A DNA stretch of 64,000 nt from Schaalia hyovaginalis (lineage in GTDB: Bacteria > Actinomycetota > Actinomycetes > Actinomycetales > Actinomycetaceae). The stretch lies in assembly GCF_014208035.1 (NCBI RefSeq), contig NZ_JACHMK010000001.1, positions 1,550,001 to 1,614,000 on the forward strand, in the 5' to 3' direction. The notes beneath the pieces are model-generated. The model was not told where the DNA came from. It searched no databases and saw nothing but the letters and a program-made list of their open reading frames with translations. Below are positions 54,619 through 62,999 of this stretch, in pieces. Position numbers and translations under genes: made by a program. Positions within the stretch are counted from its first letter, which is position 1. Each line of letters opens with the position of its first letter.

Positions 54619-56143
54619 CGCGCCCTCCGTTCCTCAGGCTGAGTGCTCGGGCGAGGTCCATCTCGTCCGGATGGTCCCGGCCGTCCAGATCGGCCAGGGT
54701 GCGCATGAGCCGCAGGACGCGGTCCGCTCCGCGCATCGTGAGGCGCCGCTCGTCCACCGCCCGGTCGAGGCGCTCGACGAGAGCGGCGGGCATCCGGCCG
54801 CGTCTTCTCAACCACGCCCCCGGCAGTTCCGCGTTGAGCGAGTAGCCGCTGCCCGCGAGGCGCTCCCGCATCCGCTTGCGCGCCCCCTCCACTCGCAGGC
54901 GGACCTCGGCGGAGCTGCGCGCTCGGCTCATGCGCAGGTCCGCCCTGGTCGGCTGTCTCATCTCGACGGTGATGTCGATCCGATCGAGCAGGGGCCCGGA
55001 CAGGCGCGACATGTAGCGGCGGCGCTGGAGCGACGAGCACCTGCATGTCCGCCCCGCTCCGCCGCACGGGCACGGATTCGAGGCGAGCACCAGTTGGAAT
55101 CCAGCCGGATAGCGGGCGCGTCCTTTGGAGCGGTGAATCGTGATCGCGCGTTCCTCGAGGGGCTGCCTCAGGGCGTCGAGCACCGAGGGGGCGAATTCGG
55201 CGGCCTCGTCGAGGAAGAGGACGCCGCCATGGGCGAGGGAGACCGCGCCCGGCAGCGCGATCCCCGATCCCCCGCCGATGAGCGAGGGCGTGGATGCCGA
55301 ATGATGCGGCGCTTGGAACGGCGGCCTGCGGAGCAGCGCCCCCTCCTCGCCGAGGGCGCCGGCCAGGGAATGGAGCGCCGACACCTCGAGGGCGAGGGCG
55401 TCATCGAGGTCGGGGAGCACGGAGGGAAGGCGCGATGCCAGCATGGTCTTGCCCGATCCCGGTTCGCCGATGAGCAGGAGGTGGTGCCCTCCGGCGGCGG
55501 CCACCTCGAGGGCGCCGATCGCATGGTCCTGACCGCGCACGTCGAGCAGGTCGAGCTCGGGACGGGGGCGTGTGCGCGGCGGCGGTGCGGCGTGCGGGGC
55601 CCCCGTTCTCACGGCCCTGTGCGCCACTCCCCCGGCTGCGCCGACGAGCTCGGCGAGGTGCTCGAAGGCGAGGACTTCAATGCCGGAGACGAGCCCCGCT
55701 TCGTGCGCCGAGGGCGCGGGCACGATCACTCGGCGCGCGCCCAGCCCCTTCGCCGCCGCGACTCCGGGCAGGATCCCGCGGACGGGGCGCAGGCCGCCGT
55801 CGAGTCCGAGCTCGCCGATGAGAACGGCGCCCTCGAAGAGGCCCGGCGCGACTCTTCCGCAGGCGAGGAGGACCGACATGGCGATCGCCAGGTCGAATCC
55901 CGAACCGGACTTCGCCAGTCCCGCGGGTGAGAGGTTCACCGTGATGCGCCGGTCGAGGACTTCGAGGTCGGAGGATTGCAATGCGGAACGGACCCTGTCC
56001 TTGGCTTCTCTGAGGGCCGCATCGGGCAGTCCGACGAGGGTGAATCCGACGAGGCCGCGCCCGATGTGCGCCTCGACGTCGACGAGGTGCCCCTCGAGTC
56101 CGATGAGTGCGAGCGAGGTGACCGAAGCGGTGCGGACGTTCAT
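54605..56143 (-). CDS. comM: YifB/ComM family Mg-chelatase-like AAA+ ATPase
   Basis: 512-residue AAA+ helicase-like protein, implicated in branch migration during transformation. The N-terminal Lon-like fold (VGFTLVGLPDAALREAKDRV) is followed by Walker A GEPGSGKT at residues 226-233, Walker B GGVLFLDEAAEF, the sensor NPCPCGG with the C4-like CxCGGxGRTCRC insert, and SGPLLDRIDITVEM. ATG overlaps the yraN stop (ATGA); the longer open frame upstream is only a shadow of yraN. Confidence 0.93.
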   Translation of the reverse strand: MNVRTASVTSLALIGLEGHLVDVEAHIGRGLVGFTLVGLPDAALREAKDRVRSALQSSDLEVLDRRITVNLSPAGLAKSGSGFDLAIAMSVLLACGRVAPGLFEGAVLIGELGLDGGLRPVRGILPGVAAAKGLGARRVIVPAPSAHEAGLVSGIEVLAFEHLAELVGAAGGVAHRAVRTGAPHAAPPPRTRPRPELDLLDVRGQDHAIGALEVAAAGGHHLLLIGEPGSGKTMLASRLPSVLPDLDDALALEVSALHSLAGALGEEGALLRRPPFQAPHHSASTPSLIGGGSGIALPGAVSLAHGGVLFLDEAAEFAPSVLDALRQPLEERAITIHRSKGRARYPAGFQLVLASNPCPCGGAGRTCRCSSLQRRRYMSRLSGPLLDRIDITVEMRQPTRADLRMSRARSSAEVRLRVEGARKRMRERLAGSGYSLNAELPGAWLRRRGRMPAALVERLDRAVDERRLTMRGADRVLRLMRTLADLDGRDHPDEMDLARALSLRNGGRDVDE

Positions 56144-56550
56144 GAGATCGACCGGACCCATTCGGTCTTCGCGCCGAAAGCGCGCAGGTCCGCGGCGGCG
56201 GGAGCCGCGATCACCTCGCGGCGGCGGCATCGCGGCACGGTGATCGCGATGACGTCGATCCGGATCGGCCGGTGAACGGCATGCGCCCGGGCCCAGGCGA
56301 TCGCGAGGCGGCGGAGCTTGGCGACCTTGAGCGGATCGACGGACTCGAGTGCGGATCCGAAGGCGTCCCCGATCCGCGTGCGGACTTCGACGACGACGAC
56401 CTGCCGCGCGTCGCGGGCCACGAGGTCGAGTTCCCCGCGCGACCCGTCGCGCCAGTTCCGGTCGAGGATCTCCAGGCCCTCCTCGCCGAGGATCCGGGCC
56501 GCCGTGCATTCGCCGAGCGCTCCGAGCGCGCGCCGATGATCGTTTCCCAT
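56140..56550 (-). CDS. YraN/UPF0102 endonuclease-like protein
   Basis: 136-residue restriction-endonuclease-fold protein of unknown function. The nuclease-like signature is GELDLVARDARQVVVVEVRTR (E...D-x-E-V-K-type site), preceded by LGALGECTAARILGEEGLEILDRNWRDGSRGE. A C-terminal tail of about 30 residues (VPRCRRREVIAAPAAADL...) is longer than usual. ATG with GGAGGTG five bases upstream. Usually found in the same rnhB-yraN-comM-dprA neighbourhood as here. Confidence 0.85.
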   Translation of the reverse strand: MGNDHRRALGALGECTAARILGEEGLEILDRNWRDGSRGELDLVARDARQVVVVEVRTRIGDAFGSALESVDPLKVAKLRRLAIAWARAHAVHRPIRIDVIAITVPRCRRREVIAAPAAADLRAFGAKTEWVRSIS

Positions 56551-56663
56551 GCGCCACCTCCGAGGCGATCCTCTCGGGGAATGCGCTCGGGCGTCGGGCG
56601 GCGCCGCTCGGACTGTGGACGGGCGGGGCCCGGCCCGGGCTGTGGACGGCGGTCCTGAGCCGC

Positions 56664-56963
56664 TCAGGGGATGTCGAGCTCCGGCTTCGACAGCTCCTCG
56701 ACGTTGACGTCCTTGTAGGTGATGACCCGCACCGAGCGGACGAAACGGGACGAACGGTAGATGTCCCACACCCATGCGTCCGTCAGCGTGAGTTCGAAGA
56801 AGACGTCCCCGCCCACGGGGCGGGCCTGCACGTCCACCTGATTGCACAGGTAGAAGCGGCGCTCGGTCTCGACTACGTACTTGAACAGGCCGATGACGTC
56901 GCGGTACTCGCGGAACAGCTCGAGCTCCAGCGCGTTCTCGTATCCTTCGATGTCCTCACTCAC
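56664..56963 (-). CDS. DUF2469 family protein
   Basis: 99 residues with the actinobacterial DUF2469 pattern: MSEDIEGYENALELELFREYRDV, FKYVVETERRFYLCNQVDV and DAWVWDIYRSSRFVRSVRV. Cytoplasmic and very conserved in the group; function unknown. It lies between rnhB and yraN on the same strand, as in other actinobacteria. GTG start overlapping its GAGGAG signal closely, so initiation context is unusual. Confidence 0.88.
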   Translation of the reverse strand: MSEDIEGYENALELELFREYRDVIGLFKYVVETERRFYLCNQVDVQARPVGGDVFFELTLTDAWVWDIYRSSRFVRSVRVITYKDVNVEELSKPELDIP

Positions 56964-56997
56964 TCCTCAATGATGCCTTGCTGAGGCACGAAGAGCA

Positions 56998-57672
56998 TCA
57001 TTTCGGCGCGCCGGGGAGTCTCCACGAACGCCGGTGCAGCTGCGAGGGCCCGTAGCGACGAAGGCCTTCGGCATGCGCCGGGGACGCGTAGCCCTTGTTG
57101 CGCTCCCAGGCGTATCCGGGATCGTCGAGCCCGCACATGAACTCGTCGCGGGCGACCTTCGCGAGGATCGACGCCGCCGCTACGACCGTGCAGCTCGCGT
57201 CCGCTTTGACTTTCGTCACCACCGGGGGTGTTGCGATCTGCGGCAGGGCGGGCCCGTCGAGTGCTGCGAGGAGATCGTCAGGGCGGGTGAGCCAGTCGTG
57301 CGATCCGTCGAGGAGGACGAGGGCGGGGGCGCCGATGACCCGTGCGAGGTCCTCGAGGGCGCGCATGCCCGCCAGCCGCAGCGCGGCGATGATCCCGAAA
57401 CGGTCGATCTCCTCATTCGAGGCCCAGCCCACCGCGTGGGCCGCCGCCCACTCGCGAACGGGCTCGACGAGGCCCGCGCGCCTGCGGGGCGACAGCAGTT
57501 TGGAATCGGCCAGCCCCTCCGGGGGCTCCGATTCCCCGCCCGTCAGCGCGCAAGCGCCGACGGCGACCGGTCCTGCGAGCGCGCCTCGGCCCACTTCGTC
57601 CATGCCGACGAGCGGGGCGCGCTGCGCGAGGAGATCGAGCTCGGTCTCACGCGTCGCGAATATGCGGGTCAC
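56998..57672 (-). CDS. rnhB: ribonuclease HII
   Basis: 224-residue enzyme removing ribonucleotides from DNA. The active-site GMDEVGRGALAGPV (D-E), the mid-protein LLDGSHDWL aspartate and the VKADASCTVVAAASILAKVARDEF block with the final aspartate are present. GTG start overlaps the lepB stop (GTGA). The frame extends upstream only within lepB. Confidence 0.95.
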   Translation of the reverse strand: MTRIFATRETELDLLAQRAPLVGMDEVGRGALAGPVAVGACALTGGESEPPEGLADSKLLSPRRRAGLVEPVREWAAAHAVGWASNEEIDRFGIIAALRLAGMRALEDLARVIGAPALVLLDGSHDWLTRPDDLLAALDGPALPQIATPPVVTKVKADASCTVVAAASILAKVARDEFMCGLDDPGYAWERNKGYASPAHAEGLRRYGPSQLHRRSWRLPGAPK

Positions 57673-58397
57673 CGACTCGCACCGGCGAAGGGGCCGGGTT
57701 CGCTCAGACCCCACTTCCAGTTCGAGATGGGCCAGATGACGGCTTGGACCGTGCCGACGACCGAGGAGACGGGAACGAAGGGGCTCTGCCCCTCGCCCTG
57801 GTGGTAGCGCGAGTCCGCGGAGTTTCCGCGGTTGTCGCCCATGACCCACAGGGTGCCTTCGGGGACGACCACGTCGAAGGGGAAGGCGGAGGGGACCTGG
57901 CCGGGTGCGATGTAGGGTTCGTCGATCGCGACGCCGTTGACCTTCAGAACCCCGTCGTCTCCGCAGCTCACGCGGTCTCCGCCGATGCCGATGACACGCT
58001 TGACCAGGGTCTGCTCGCCGCCGCTCGGCACGAGGCCGACGAATTCCCCGACGGTCTGGAGCGGGGTGCGCGACTGGACCGGGGTCGAGATCCAGCCGAG
58101 GGAATCGTGGAAGACGACCACGTCGCCCCGCTCGATCGTGCCCCGAAGCCCGTCGATGCGCGACACGGCGATCCTGTCGTCGACTTTGAGCGTGTCATTC
58201 ATCGAGGGCGAGGGGATCCAGAAGACCTGAACCACGAAGGCCCTGAGCAGCGTGGAGATGACGAGGCCGATGACGAGGACGAGGCCGAGCTCGCGGAGGA
58301 AGGCGAGCGGCCCCGAGGCCGCCCGTTTCTTCGGGGGCGCAGCCCGGTGCATCGCGTCCAAGCGCGGGGACGCGGAATCCCTGTGTGTGGCGTTCAT
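57669..58397 (-). CDS. lepB: signal peptidase I
   Basis: 242-residue membrane protease cleaving signal peptides at the outer face. One N-terminal transmembrane helix (LGLVLVIGLVISTLLRAFVV) is preceded by a basic cytoplasmic segment; the catalytic serine is in WIPSPSMNDTL and the lysine in LVKRVIGIGGD, with box E GDNRGNSADSR. ATG with GAGGAG four bases upstream. Coupled to rnhB and separated from rplS by a strong hairpin. Confidence 0.96.
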   Translation of the reverse strand: MNATHRDSASPRLDAMHRAAPPKKRAASGPLAFLRELGLVLVIGLVISTLLRAFVVQVFWIPSPSMNDTLKVDDRIAVSRIDGLRGTIERGDVVVFHDSLGWISTPVQSRTPLQTVGEFVGLVPSGGEQTLVKRVIGIGGDRVSCGDDGVLKVNGVAIDEPYIAPGQVPSAFPFDVVVPEGTLWVMGDNRGNSADSRYHQGEGQSPFVPVSSVVGTVQAVIWPISNWKWGLSEPGPFAGASR

Positions 58398-58436
58398 TCA
58401 GCTCCTCAGTCCTGTCGCGCTCATGCGCGGCGCCCG

Positions 58437-58473
58437 GCACCCCTTCAGGGTACCGGGCGCCGCGGTTCGTTCC
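58437..58473 (-). terminator. hairpin between rplS and lepB
   Basis: 16-bp stem (GCGGCGCCCGGTACCC / GGGTGCCGGGCGCCGC on the mRNA strand, one G-U) with a 5-base loop, eight bases after the rplS stop; likely reduces read-through of the ribosomal protein gene into lepB. Confidence 0.75.
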
Positions 58474-58480
58474 TACGCGA

Positions 58481-58837
58481 TCACTCCGCGCTTCCCGAAC
58501 GGTGCTCCTTGATCTTGGCGGCCTTGCCGTGGCGCTCACGCAGGTAGTAGAGCTTCGCACGGCGGACGTCACCCTTGGTGACGATCTCGAGGCGGTCGAT
58601 CGTGGGGGCGTGGAGCGGGAAGGTGCGCTCGACGCCGACACCGAAGGAGACCTTGCGGACGGTGAAGGTCTCGGAGACCCCGTGCCCGCGGCGGGCGATC
58701 ACGACGCCCTGGAAGACCTGGATACGGGAACGGCTGCCCTCGATGACCTTCACGTGCACCTTGACGGTGTCACCGGCGCGGAAGGCCGGAAGATCGGTGC
58801 GGAGGGAAGCGGCGTCGACTGCGTCCAGCTTCTGCAT
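58481..58837 (-). CDS. rplS: 50S ribosomal protein L19
   Basis: 118 residues with [57 protein letters not shown] and [15 protein letters not shown], all conserved in L19. GAGGAG lies five bases before the ATG. Follows trmD by 161 bases on the same strand; that gap shows no other gene. Confidence 0.98.
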   Translation of the reverse strand: MQKLDAVDAASLRTDLPAFRAGDTVKVHVKVIEGSRSRIQVFQGVVIARRGHGVSETFTVRKVSFGVGVERTFPLHAPTIDRLEIVTKGDVRRAKLYYLRERHGKAAKIKEHRSGSAE

Positions 58838-58998
58838 GTGTACTCCTCAACGCGCGCGCCGCAGGTCGTTCGCGTCAGATTCGGCAGGTCGTGCCTGCGT
58901 TTCTCGAGCGCCGCATTCGTGCGGACGTCCCCCCGCGGCAGGCTGCGTCCGAATGCGACTCGATCAGTGTGCCACAAATCGCGGCCGCGGCCGGTGAC

Positions 58999-60363
58999 TC
59001 AGTTCGCGAAAGAGGACCTGAGATTCGTGAGATCGCGCACGAGGACGACATCGTGGTTGGGCACTCCGCCGACGGTGAAGGTCCGCCTCCCCTTCTTCAC
59101 GAAGCCGTGCTTGCGGTAGAACTTCTGGGCCCTGGAATTCGCGCTGTTGGTCCCCAGGACGATCCGCTGCGCCCGGGAGTGGGCGGCCGCGTCTTCGACG
59201 GCGCTTTCGAGGAGGGCCCCCGCGAGCCCCGTTCCGCGCCAGGGGGCGTCCGCATAGCACTTCGAGAGGTAGGCGTCCCCGATTTCGATCTTCCCGGGGC
59301 GGAGCATACTGGCGTCGATCGCCTCGCTTCCGGTGCGGACGAGGGAATAGGCGCCGGCCTGGCCGTCGATGAGGGCCAGGAGGATCCGGTCCTCCGGATT
59401 CGCCAGGTGGGCGGCGAAGGCCTCTTCGCTGAGTTCGTCCGCTATGAAGGCTTCGATCGCCTCGCCGGGGAGCCCGGGCGGGCAGGCGTCGGGGAAGGTC
59501 CGGGCGGCGAGTCCGGCGAGGATCCCGGCTTCATCGGCGCGGGCCGGACGGATTTCGAGATGCCGCGGCCCTTCATCGGTGAGGAGGACTCCTGCTCTGG
59601 CGAGGGTCGTCCGATCAGCCGAGTCGAGGGCGCCGAGGGCGAGGCCGCCGACCATGTCCGGCCGCCGCTCCGCGGTCCGTTCAAGGGCCCGGTCCCGTCG
59701 CCACCTGGCGATTGCGGCGTGATCGCCGCCCAGGAGGATCGCGGGCACCTCGAGGTCCCTCCAGGTGCGGGGCTTCGTGTACGCCGGGTATTCGAGGAGC
59801 CCGTCGGAATGGGATTCTTCGACGATGGACTCGGGATTGCCCATGAATCCGTCGAGCAGGCGGGTGACCGCCTCGACGAGGACGAGTGCGGCGGCCTCGC
59901 CGCCGTTGAGCACGTAGTCGCCGATCGAGTATTCGAGGACTTCGAGTCCGCGTCCCCGGTAGTGGTCGGCGACGCGCTGATCGATGCCCTCGTAGCGTCC
60001 GCAGGCGATGATGAGGTGCCCCGCAGCGGCGAGGTCCGAGGCCATCGCCTGGGTGAGCGGGGTCCCCGAGGGGGTGGGGATCGCGAGCACCGTGCGGAAC
60101 GGCTCGGGTCGAGCGCCGTCGCGGGCGTGCGGCGCGCCGTCGAGGAGCTCATCGATGGCCTCCCCCCACACGGTCGGCATCATCACCATCCCGGCTCCGC
60201 CGCCGTACGGGGTGTCGTCGACGCTCCGGTGCCGGTCGCGGGTCCATCGGCGCAGGTCGTGCACGCGCGCCTCGACGAGGCCCGCTTCTCCGGCCTTTCC
60301 CAGAAGGGACAGTTCGAGCGGGGCGAAGTAGTCGGGGAAGATGGAAACGAGGTCGATCCTCAT
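58999..60363 (-). CDS. trmD: tRNA (guanine37-N1)-methyltransferase fused to a GNAT acetyltransferase domain
   Basis: 454 residues instead of about 240-270. Residues 1-260 are TrmD, a SPOUT methyltransferase protecting reading frame: [24 protein letters not shown] and the knot [22 protein letters not shown] are intact, with the C-terminal tRNA-binding segment [10 protein letters not shown]. Residues 267-454 form a GNAT domain, with the acetyl-CoA loop in [16 protein letters not shown] and the closing [17 protein letters not shown] overlaps the rimM stop. The acetyltransferase target is unknown; N-terminal or tRNA-related acetylation are guesses. Confidence 0.9.
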   Translation of the reverse strand: MRIDLVSIFPDYFAPLELSLLGKAGEAGLVEARVHDLRRWTRDRHRSVDDTPYGGGAGMVMMPTVWGEAIDELLDGAPHARDGARPEPFRTVLAIPTPSGTPLTQAMASDLAAAGHLIIACGRYEGIDQRVADHYRGRGLEVLEYSIGDYVLNGGEAAALVLVEAVTRLLDGFMGNPESIVEESHSDGLLEYPAYTKPRTWRDLEVPAILLGGDHAAIARWRRDRALERTAERRPDMVGGLALGALDSADRTTLARAGVLLTDEGPRHLEIRPARADEAGILAGLAARTFPDACPPGLPGEAIEAFIADELSEEAFAAHLANPEDRILLALIDGQAGAYSLVRTGSEAIDASMLRPGKIEIGDAYLSKCYADAPWRGTGLAGALLESAVEDAAAHSRAQRIVLGTNSANSRAQKFYRKHGFVKKGRRTFTVGGVPNHDVVLVRDLTNLRSSFAN

Positions 60364-60881
60364 CGCGCGTCCCGGTCCCCCGCGTCGACGGCGTCATCGT
60401 CGAAGAGCCCCGGCGGCGGGTCGATGAGCACGGTACGGCCTTCGACGTCCACCTCGGGTACGAGCGCCTTGACGAAGGGGACCATCACCTCGCCCCGGGG
60501 GGTCGTGACGAGGAGCAGGTCCTGGGCGGCGCCGAAGCGGAATCCCGACACAGTGCCGAGTTCGTCATCCGTCGGAGTCACGGCGCTGAAGCCCACGAGT
60601 TCATGGGGGTACCAGGCGTCCTCCTCCGTGCGTTCCTCCACGAGGAGGGCGCGTCCGCGCAGGGCCTCCGCGTCCTCCCTGCTCCTGAGCTCCTCGAAGG
60701 AGACGAGGAGTCTGCCCTTGTGCGTCCGCGAAGCGCGCACGGTGAGTTCCAGGCCTTCGTCCCCGTCGACTCCGAGGAGGGATCCGGGGGTGAAGATCGA
60801 CAGGTCGTCGGTGCGCACGTCGATGATGGCCTCCCCGCGCAGTCCGTGCGCGGGGCCGATGATTCCGGCGGTCAGCAGCAT
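60360..60881 (-). CDS. rimM: ribosome maturation factor RimM
   Basis: 173-residue factor for 30S assembly. [23 protein letters not shown] opens the RimM domain, followed by the PRC-barrel segment [21 protein letters not shown] and [23 protein letters not shown] is chosen because GAGGAGG lies five bases upstream; the frame extends 19 codons further. Its stop overlaps trmD (ATGA), and a 19-bp hairpin separates it from khpA. Confidence 0.95.
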   Translation of the reverse strand: MLLTAGIIGPAHGLRGEAIIDVRTDDLSIFTPGSLLGVDGDEGLELTVRASRTHKGRLLVSFEELRSREDAEALRGRALLVEERTEEDAWYPHELVGFSAVTPTDDELGTVSGFRFGAAQDLLLVTTPRGEVMVPFVKALVPEVDVEGRTVLIDPPPGLFDDDAVDAGDRDAR

Positions 60882-60931
60882 GGGGTCCTCCTCATTCATC
60901 CGAACCGCCCGGCCCGGTCGGGCGGACGGTG

Positions 60932-60973
60932 ACGCCACGGAGGGGCCCGGCGAACCGGACCCCTCCGTGGCGT
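60932..60973 (-). terminator. 19-bp hairpin with UUCG loop between khpA and rimM
   Basis: On the mRNA strand the arms are ACGCCACGGAGGGGTCCGG and CCGGGCCCCTCCGTGGCGT, 19 pairs with a single U-G, closed by TTCG. It starts 14 bases after the khpA stop. A very stable structure that either terminates or, more likely within an operon, protects the 3' end of rpsP-khpA mRNA. Confidence 0.75.
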
Positions 60974-60986
60974 TGCTTTCCTTCGA

Positions 60987-61226
60987 TCACTCGCGATCGG
61001 TGTCGACGACGTCGACCCGAACCGGACCGTGGGTCGAGAGCGCACCGATCACGGTGCGCAGCGCCCGAGCGGTCCGACCTCCGCGCCCGATCACCCGTCC
61101 GAGGTCGTCCGGGTTGACCCGGACCTCGAGCAGGCGGCCCCGGCGCATTGAGCGCGAGGAGACCTGGACGTCCTCGGGGTGATCAACGATCCCCCCGACG
61201 AGGTGCTCCAAGGCATCGGCGAGCAT
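60987..61226 (-). CDS. khpA: KH-domain RNA-binding protein KhpA
   Basis: 79 residues forming a single type II KH domain: the G-x-x-G loop sits in LGRVIGRGGRTARALRTVIG, preceded by VRVNPDD. In other bacteria KhpA (partnering KhpB) influences division and cell-wall growth through RNA binding. ATG lies two bases after the rpsP stop, so it is translationally linked to S16 production, the standard context. Confidence 0.93.
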   Translation of the reverse strand: MLADALEHLVGGIVDHPEDVQVSSRSMRRGRLLEVRVNPDDLGRVIGRGGRTARALRTVIGALSTHGPVRVDVVDTDRE

Positions 61227-61228
61227 GC

Positions 61229-61690
61229 TCAGGCTTCCTCACCGGATTCGGCCTCGGGCGCTTCCTCGGCGGCCTGCGACGCCTCGGCCTCGGCCGCCTT
61301 GGCCTCTTCGGCCTTGGCGGCGGCCTGAGCGGCCTTCGACTTCTCAGCCTCGGCCTCAGCGGCCTTCACTGCCTCGGCGGCCTGCGCGGCCTTATCGGCC
61401 TCGGAGACGAGGACGCGCGAGACGGCGTCCTTCTTGCCGTTGAACTTCGCGATGTCGCCCGTGAGGACGAGCAGGTTGCGGACCTGGTCGGAGGGCTGCG
61501 CGCCCACGCCGAGCCAGTACTGCGCACGATCGGAATCGATGCGGATCTTCGAGGGGTTCGGCTGAGGATCGTAGATGCCGATCTCCTCGATGACGCGGCC
61601 GTCGCGCTTCTTGCGCGAATCGACGACGACGACGCGGTATGCGGCGGCGTGGATCTTGCCCACGCGCTTCAAGCGGATTCGAACTGCCAC
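61229..61690 (-). CDS. rpsP: 30S ribosomal protein S16 with long C-terminal extension
   Basis: 153 residues. The S16 core ([42 protein letters not shown]) spans the first 85; the last 55 or so are almost only Ala, Glu and Lys and should form a charged helix, a feature seen in some actinobacteria. GTG 61690 is taken as start because an AGGAG lies 11 bases upstream and the S16 core begins there; GTG 61702 is an alternative, four codons longer. First gene of rpsP-khpA-rimM-trmD. The 220 bases upstream contain no other gene. Confidence 0.96.
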   Translation of the reverse strand: MAVRIRLKRVGKIHAAAYRVVVVDSRKKRDGRVIEEIGIYDPQPNPSKIRIDSDRAQYWLGVGAQPSDQVRNLLVLTGDIAKFNGKKDAVSRVLVSEADKAAQAAEAVKAAEAEAEKSKAAQAAAKAEEAKAAEAEASQAAEEAPEAESGEEA

Positions 61691-61922
61691 TGGTGTGGTC
61701 ACTCCTGTTTCTCAAAAGGTGTGGAGCGCATGCTCGTCCGGCAGGGAACACGGCTTCGCGATTGCTCCGGGACACGATCACGTGAGGTGAGAGGGTCCTC
61801 AAATGACCGGGTACAGCGAACCATTGTGCCATGCCCGTGCGCCCCTCCCCAAACATCGGGCCCCGCCATCGCGTTTCGGGCGCGTGCGATCGATCACGTC
61901 GCGGTGCGCCCCGGTTCCGCAG

Positions 61923-62999
61923 TCAGCAGAGTTCGCCGCGCAGGACCACGGCATCGGGAGCGCCGAGGACGGGCGGGGTGCGTGGGTCCTCGGCGAAGAC
62001 GATGAGATCGCCGCCTTCGTAGGGGGCGCCGAAGCCGAGGTCGGCGCGGGATCGGATCGAGGCGATGTACAGGAGCTCCTCGCGCGGAACGCCCTCGGCC
62101 TCCCACATCGCGAATTCAGCACCGATCGTGCCGTGCTCCTGGTACCCGCCGGAATCGGTCCCCATGACGAGGCGCACTCCCGCGTCGCGCATCATCGCGA
62201 AGCGCTCGTGGCGCTCTTCGAACATCCGGAGCATGCGGCGGCCGTAGACGGGGTACTTGGGGCCCGCCTGCTCGGCGAAGTCGGCGAAGAGCTCGATCTG
62301 GAGGAGGGTCGGCGTGACGAGCACGCCCCTGGCCGCGATCTCGTGCGCCTGGTCCTCATCCATTCCCGAAGCGTGCTCGATGTCGTCCACGCCGGCTTCG
62401 AGAAGATCGTCGATCGTCTCGCGGGCGAAGGCGTGAACGGCGACCTTCGCACCGAGGTCGTGGACCGCGGCGACCGCGTCGATGAGGATCCGCCGATCCC
62501 ACAGGGGCGCGAGATCGGCGTCGGCGCCCATGGAGCGATCGATCCAGTCGCCGACGAGCTTGACCCACCCGTCCCCCGCCGCCGCTTGGCGCGCGGCCTC
62601 TGCGGGTAGGTCATGAGGGTCGTCAAGATCGACGGGGAGCGAACGCATGTAGCGCTTCGGTCTGGCGATGTGGCGTCCCGCCCGCTTGAGGCGGGGCAGG
62701 TCCGGCCGCTCGTCGATCCAGCCCGTGTCCACGGGCGAGCCGCAGTCCCTCATCGCGAGGACGCCCGCTGCGCGCTGGGCGAGGATCTGCGCCTCCTGCT
62801 CCTCGCGCGTCGACGGCCCCGAGGAGCCGATTCCGATATGGGCGTGCGAATCGACGAAGCCGGGGAGCGCGAAGCCGACGCGGTCGGGCTCGAGGCCCTC
62901 CCCGACTCGCACGAGTCCCTTCGGGGTGACGCGGAAGGCCCCCCGTTCCTCGCCCAGCCCGTCCCCGCCCTCGGTCAGGAGGGTCCCGGAGAAGATCAC
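61923..62999 (-). CDS. amidohydrolase family protein
   Basis: 358 residues of the metal-dependent amidohydrolase superfamily (imidazolonepropionase/prolidase-like branch). Metal-site elements: GFVDSHAHIG (H-x-H), WVKLVGDW (bridging lysine candidate), VAVHAFA and DIEHASG histidines, and MGTDSG aspartate. The short N-terminal and C-terminal strands form the usual beta-sandwich (GGDLIVFAEDPRTPP). GTG start overlaps the ffh stop (GTGA), so it is expressed with the signal recognition particle. Substrate cannot be predicted; the coupling to ffh appears accidental. Confidence 0.83.
   Translation of the reverse strand: MIFSGTLLTEGGDGLGEERGAFRVTPKGLVRVGEGLEPDRVGFALPGFVDSHAHIGIGSSGPSTREEQEAQILAQRAAGVLAMRDCGSPVDTGWIDERPDLPRLKRAGRHIARPKRYMRSLPVDLDDPHDLPAEAARQAAAGDGWVKLVGDWIDRSMGADADLAPLWDRRILIDAVAAVHDLGAKVAVHAFARETIDDLLEAGVDDIEHASGMDEDQAHEIAARGVLVTPTLLQIELFADFAEQAGPKYPVYGRRMLRMFEERHERFAMMRDAGVRLVMGTDSGGYQEHGTIGAEFAMWEAEGVPREELLYIASIRSRADLGFGAPYEGGDLIVFAEDPRTPPVLGAPDAVVLRGELC

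Noticed and set aside
58891..61182. 763-codon open frame on the plus strand
   Set aside because: Antisense of trmD and rimM, running across a terminator; composition is that of a shadow frame.
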